Positions 59,023-64,000 of a stretch of 64,000 nt of DNA are shown piece by piece (within the stretch, counting starts at the first letter, position 1; every line of letters begins with the position of its first letter). Position numbers and translations under genes: made by a program. The stretch lies in contig NC_056762.1 in NCBI RefSeq assembly GCF_018687715.1, positions 37,528,864 through 37,592,863 of the forward strand, given 5' to 3'. The stretch comes from Carya illinoinensis (lineage: Eukaryota; Streptophyta; Magnoliopsida; Fagales; Juglandaceae). The notes beneath the pieces are model-generated. The model saw only the letters and a list, made by a program, of their open reading frames with translations. It was not told the DNA's origin and ran no database searches.

Positions 59023-61285
59023 TAATACTTGATAGAAAAATTGTGAACAAAGTTGTTAATGATCAGTTGTCGCATGATCATTTCTGGAGATCTTAACCAA
59101 ACCCGCAATCTATAAAGAAATCCCACAAGATATTTCTAATATCTCAAAAAATTCTATTTAAATTCTAAAATTCACTCCATTATTTTAAATCATTATTATT
59201 CATACAAAATTCAATTTATTTCAACTCAATTTAATGTCCAAACAAAACATAAGACTTCAAATTAAAAAGAGATATATAAGTAGCCATAATTGTTATAAGA
59301 TCCATTTTTGGGAGAAGCATAAAAACCATTGTTTGGAGTTTACTCTCAATTAGTGGAATATAAATCACGAGCTACTCGCAGAGCAACTCTAACTTGTGAC
59401 TGACAACAACAGTACCAATTCGTGCATCGGTGGTATATGAACTGAAATTTATAATATTTATTAATAAAGTATTTAATGATATCTGAAAGTTCACACAAAC
59501 AGTATAAAGTTCATAGAATCTATATAGAGAAATGTTAAAGCTCCGGGAGGTTTTTTTCACTTAGTTTATTTTATTTTATTTTATTAACGTAGTGATTAAG
59601 TAACTTTTTTTTTAAGTGATGTTGTAAATTTAAAAAAAAAAAAAAACATATTTAAGAATATAAAAAAATGAATAAAAAAATTCAAAATTAAAAAAATAAA
59701 TAAATAAACTGCATTTGGTGAGTTTTCGATACCTGTAGCATTGCACATCTTTATATCTTGATCATCATTTGAAGCTCTGAAGACCATAGAAGATCATCAT
59801 GATGATCATTTATCTCATTTTATATGCTAATCTCTTTTACATTTTAGGTTCTGAATATAAAATTAAATTAAATTATTATTATTATTTTTTTTTTTTTTTA
59901 AATGGGGGACTCAAAATCTTGATCAAAGTAGCACGCACCCGATGCAAAGGCTCATTCGCTGTCATAGGTTTGGTTAAACCAGCCGCCTTGAATTTCAAGA
60001 TTCTAACATGTTCCCTCCCCTTCCCCAAAATTATAAAATCATTTTTTTTTTAAAAAAAAATCAAATGCATTGATATAAAAAAAGAAAAATTATATTTACA
60101 ATCTTAGGTGTGCAAACTTTAGCTACTGTCTTTAAAAAAAAGTAAGTAAATATAAGATTGATATGAAAAAAATAATAATAATAGAACCTTTTTTTTATTT
60201 AAATAGTAAGCAAAACTTACTAATCCTAATAACTGTATTAGCATCCTAGAAGAAAATGTAAAAATATAATAATAATAATAATAATAAAAAATTAAAAATT
60301 AGTACCTTATAGATAGATTGCGAAAAAAGTTGTTAATGATCAGTTGTGGCATCATCATTTCCGGATATCCTAACCAAACCGGCAAATGGCAATCAATAAA
60401 GAAGCAAATCCCATATGGCCCCCGGTACTTGCTTTTTTGTTTGAGCTGAAACATAAATGAATTATTAATTGAGGAGAGGCAACTCTAAAGTCTAAACTAT
60501 TTGCAAGTTGCAAGTGTTTGTTTTTTTCTTTTTTTTAACCTAATCCAACTGAGAAATGCAATTTCGAATTTGTCAAAAAGTTCTTATTCGAACCGTGAGA
60601 TTTCAAATTAGATATCTTCATCGTGTGTTTATCTTTCTCATTTGAAGCCTTAAAGATTATAGAAGATGAAAGATCATCTTGATCTTTTATTTTGTTAAAT
60701 GGAGGGGTGCCCATGTGGGACAGACTCCTCATCTCCTGCGTATAAGTCATGCGTTACTTACTTATAATGTATGGTTTTAAAGGCCATGTATTACTGCTAT
60801 TTATTTAGAAGTTTAAAGCTAGCCTTTAAGGTCAGCCGTGTAAGGTGGGCTATATATAACCTCCCTCATTTGGTTCTTGAGACACATCTAAATTGAGGAA
60901 ATTTTTTTTTTTGTTCTATCTTAAAATAGTATTTAGGCTATGTATTTATTAAATATTACTCTAGTTTTATAACTTGTAGTACACTTTACTATTAAGAATA
61001 AACGCTTGAGATTTGTAAATCTGAAAAAACTTATAGAGCAATTTTATAAATTGAGCTTGATATACTTTCTGGTGTGCTTTCTAACAATTTTATATTCCCA
61101 TCTCATCTTTTACATTTCAGCCTCTTAAATTCAACAATACGAACAAAACAAAGAAACCCCAAAAAATTCTTGATCAAAGTAGCATATGCACGCACCAGAT
61201 AGATGCAAGGCATCATTCGCTGTCATAGGTTTGGTTAAAAACAAGCTGCTTGCCTTGAAAGTCCCCTCCCCCAAAATAGTCATAT
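59023..61285 (+). repeat. Diverged tandem duplication with three collinear segments
   Basis: Three segments recur in the same order. Segment 1, with AAGTTGTTAATGATCAGTTGT, is at 59053 and 60328. Segment 2, with CATTTGAAGCYYTRAAGAYYATAGAAG, is at 59766 and 60640. Segment 3, with CTTGATCAAAGTAGCA and CATTCGCTGTCATAGGTTTGG, is at about 59918-59980 and 61170-61240. Distances between segments differ, so each copy has gained or lost about 400 bp. No gene lies in either copy. Confidence 0.75.
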
Positions 61286-64000
61286 CCCCGCTGTGCTATC
61301 ATCAATGGTCGACATTAAGCGCAGGCAGGCAAAGTTTGACTTAAAACGATTAGTAGCAGCCTACACATATCCTGATGCGAACGGCATCAGGAACTACGGA
61401 TTCTGGGGTAATTAATTAAAATAAATTATTGTTTATATTTATATTTATAGAGCCCCCAATAAGAAATTATGGCGGAGTTAGGTGGGAATCAAAGAAATCT
61501 ACGTATGCATATATACCAGTTTGCAGTTAATTCTGTCTTAATGGATTAGAATTTCTTAGACAGAAAAGCTCATCGGTGTAGGTCTGGCATTGACAATCGT
61601 TTACTTTCTTCTTTTAATTCGCCCATTTCCATATATCGATCGAATTCATGATCGCTCAAACCTCATTGTCCTAAGAAATGACGTTTTTTCTATATTCAAG
61701 GATTGACTATCGGGTTCTTTTTTTTATTTGAGCACGTTTCAAACGATATTAACTTTTATAGTTTTTGGTGCAGGGAAATCATATTAGTAGGTATAAAATA
61801 TGTAAATTTTGTGTATTTATTTTGAAAAAAAAATTAAAAATTATATAAAAATTATTATATTTTAATAATAAATTTTAATTTATTTTTTTCAAATTAAATG
61901 TAGAAAACTTAAGATGTGGACTATATCTAACATTATTCATTTCATTTTTTTTTAAATAACTTCAGCAAGCAATTCACTGCTAAATTAAATCAGTCTTGTC
62001 TGCATTTGTCTGCGTCTAATTAGCCGCCTGATCGGACCCAATTTTGTTGAGTTTGCTGAGGTAATGGCATTAAAACACTTTCATGAATTAAAATGCATTT
62101 TGGGAGTACTTTTCAAGTCTGAAATTACTGGCATGCAATTCGATGATCTTTAAAAAGAATTCTGGGTTTGATCAATTTGGTAATTCTCAAGTTTAAACAT
62201 GAAATCAAACTGGCTAATACCGTCTTGGATGCTCCAAATTTTTGTGGTTCAATCATGATTAGCAGTACTCCACCTCAAACATTCTTTGTAAATTGCATGC
62301 CCCTGTGCTTAGATTTTGGAGGCCAAATGTACCATGCATGCATGATGCATCCCACCAATATTATATTAGTTTTTTATTTTCTTTTTTTATCCTAGGTCAA
62401 GTCGTACTACTCAGTATGCAAATTTGCAACCATCATTATTTTTTTCCCTAGTGAAGTCAATGGTCATACTCAGTATGCCCACCAAAAGAATGAAGAAACA
62501 AAAATTTCCATAAACGCCAACTAGTTTTCAAAGTACCATACTTGACGCCTGGTTAATTTCTATAATACCATGAGACTTGTTTTCCAATTTCCATGCATGC
62601 ATGAAAAAACAAATAAAAAGAAAGGAAAGTCCATCCCACAACTTCACTCCTCTACGTAAGTGATCTACACACACACACATATATATATTTATTAAATTGC
62701 CCTTTTTTAAGGGGAAAAAAAAATATGAAAGAGGTTACTTATTGAATTTTCAAAGACAACCAATAATTTGAATAAAATAGAAAATAAAATAATATTAATC
62801 ATTTCTCATGTGAATTGATGCTTGCAAGTTAGTTTGAAGTTAAGGGATTTGCGTGTTTTTCCAAGCAAGTCAGCCAGCCGCCTGTAATTCGCGTCCAAGT
62901 CATCGCTCATTCACAAGTGCATGAGTACTACTGCAAATAGATGTGAAACATCTAATTTCTAATTCACATATATAGGCTATAGCATATTGTTCTTCTCTTC
63001 TCGGCCGATAATTCCCCACACCAACTTGGACAAAAAACGCTGTCTTTATTTAGTTTCTGTCTTAATTTGGCATCTTAAGTCGATCATATCGGTTCTGTCG
63101 GTACCATACATTGTATATAGGATCAAACTCGGTAGGCTCATCATCCTCTGATTCATCGTCTAACTGTTTGAATTTAACGTTTTCGTGATCTGAACATGGT
63201 TGAAAATAGGCATCTTGACTTTTCTTGCTTTCGAAAGCAACTTTGAAGGGGACAGCGTTAATCATCAAGCGTTTAAAAAGAAAATTGTTGGAATTATGTA
63301 TGTTATAACACTATTACTATTAGCAAAATACCGAAAAATAAAATCAAAATCAATCTTAATCGAAAAAGACTTCATCGTGAAAAGATAAATTATAAAATAA
63401 AAAGTAATATTACTATATGAGATATATTTTGAGTTATTACGTATTGATGAGAGAATGCGTTCTTTCTTTATTTTGATTTATTGGGTGATACTCAATTTGA
63501 TAGGTAAATATGACAGATTGCATATGATCAGATTCCATATTATTTAGTATAGAGAAATTATTATTTTTTATAATGTTTTAATGTGTTATTCTGAACTATA
63601 ATTATGTGGCTTGATCCTTCTATTAAGACGTTAGAGAGCTCAAAGGAGAGTTGTAAATCAATTAAAAAAAAATAGTCTCATTTCCATAACTACCATAAAC
63701 CTCTTCATCTCTTCAAAAATAAAAAATAAACCTCTTCATGTGTATATGTTCTTAATTTACTCCTTAATTTTTTAAGACAAAATGATCAAACCATTTGCAA
63801 CAAATATATACATATGGTACTCCTAATTGATAATAATTTGACAGGTGTTGAGTCAGGGACTCTCATGGGACCCAAAAACATAAAAATCCACAGTGGTATT
63901 AAGGTATGCACGGAAAGTTTTACATCCACATGAATAATAGTGAAGTTCCCTCCTCCATTTATATAATTCAACTTTAGCTGATTGATCTCTGAACACATCA
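61286..64000. other. AT-rich spacer to the end of the window
   Basis: I recognise no gene. A small hairpin CCTGATGC...GCATCAGG lies at 61371-61391. A minus-strand frame at 63062-63268 encodes an acidic, fairly protein-like peptide (DDESEDDEPTEFDPIYNVWY), but I know no family for it and see no partner exon. The remaining frames are short and unsupported. Confidence 0.4.

Noticed and set aside
63062..63268. Minus-strand frame of 68 codons with acidic residues
   Set aside because: Looks somewhat protein-like, but no known family, no neighbouring exons and no clear promoter; too weak to list as a gene.
63635..63660. A second miR399-like word, CAAAGGAGAGTTG, near 63640
   Set aside because: Only 13 bases match and no complementary arm is found within 200 bp on either side, so it cannot form a miR399 hairpin.

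Overview
The window is plant nuclear DNA: AT-rich, with GT-AG introns, long intergenic spaces, many small foldback repeats and degenerate retroelements. The AT-rich elements with GAGATGAG-like ends suggest a tree of the Fagales (walnut, pecan or oak relatives). That placement is an inference from memory of such repeats; the sequence itself does not prove it. Almost all recognisable genes read on the + strand.

Layout. 0.5-1.2 kb: last exon of a DUF4378 (TRM-like) gene, apparently frameshifted. 1.2-9.9 kb: repeat-rich spacer with an LTR-like block, tandem repeats and MITEs. 10.0-13.0 kb: a seven-exon nucleotide-sugar transporter (UTR2/UTR4 type). 13.7-21.5 kb: nucleoporin NUP50 in nine coding exons, with a site II/telo-box promoter and LINE and SINE tails in its introns. 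24.2-29.4 kb: a possible leader exon followed by a dead Ty1/copia element with LTRs and a target-site duplication. 30.3-31.35 kb: a non-autonomous Mutator-like element with a 9-bp duplication. 32-33.5 kb: broken coding remnants and a perfect-looking foldback. 33.5-40.9 kb: spacer. 40.9-49.8 kb: a complete SPX-MFS vacuolar phosphate transporter (PHT5/VPT) with ten coding exons and a spliced leader. 52.1-54.9 kb: a HOTHEAD-like GMC oxidoreductase in six exons. 56.2-56.9 kb: a MIR399 gene with three PHR1-type P1BS sites. 57-64 kb: spacer with a diverged duplicated block.

The main result is a phosphate-homeostasis neighbourhood. PHT5 carries a near-perfect miR827 target site in its 5' leader, with a three-codon uORF lying inside that site, and a P1BS near its transcription start. 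About 7 kb beyond its stop codon lies a MIR399 hairpin, which no open reading frame reveals. In Arabidopsis MIR399B (AT1G63005) is the direct neighbour of PHT5;1 (AT1G63010), so the linkage here looks ancient. PHT5 imports phosphate into the vacuole, miR827 lowers PHT5 during starvation, and miR399 lowers PHO2 to raise uptake. The window therefore holds a transporter and a small RNA acting in the same starvation response. The UTR2-type transporter may be part of a second old linkage, because AT4G22990 (SPX-MFS) and AT4G23010 (UTR2) are also close together in Arabidopsis.
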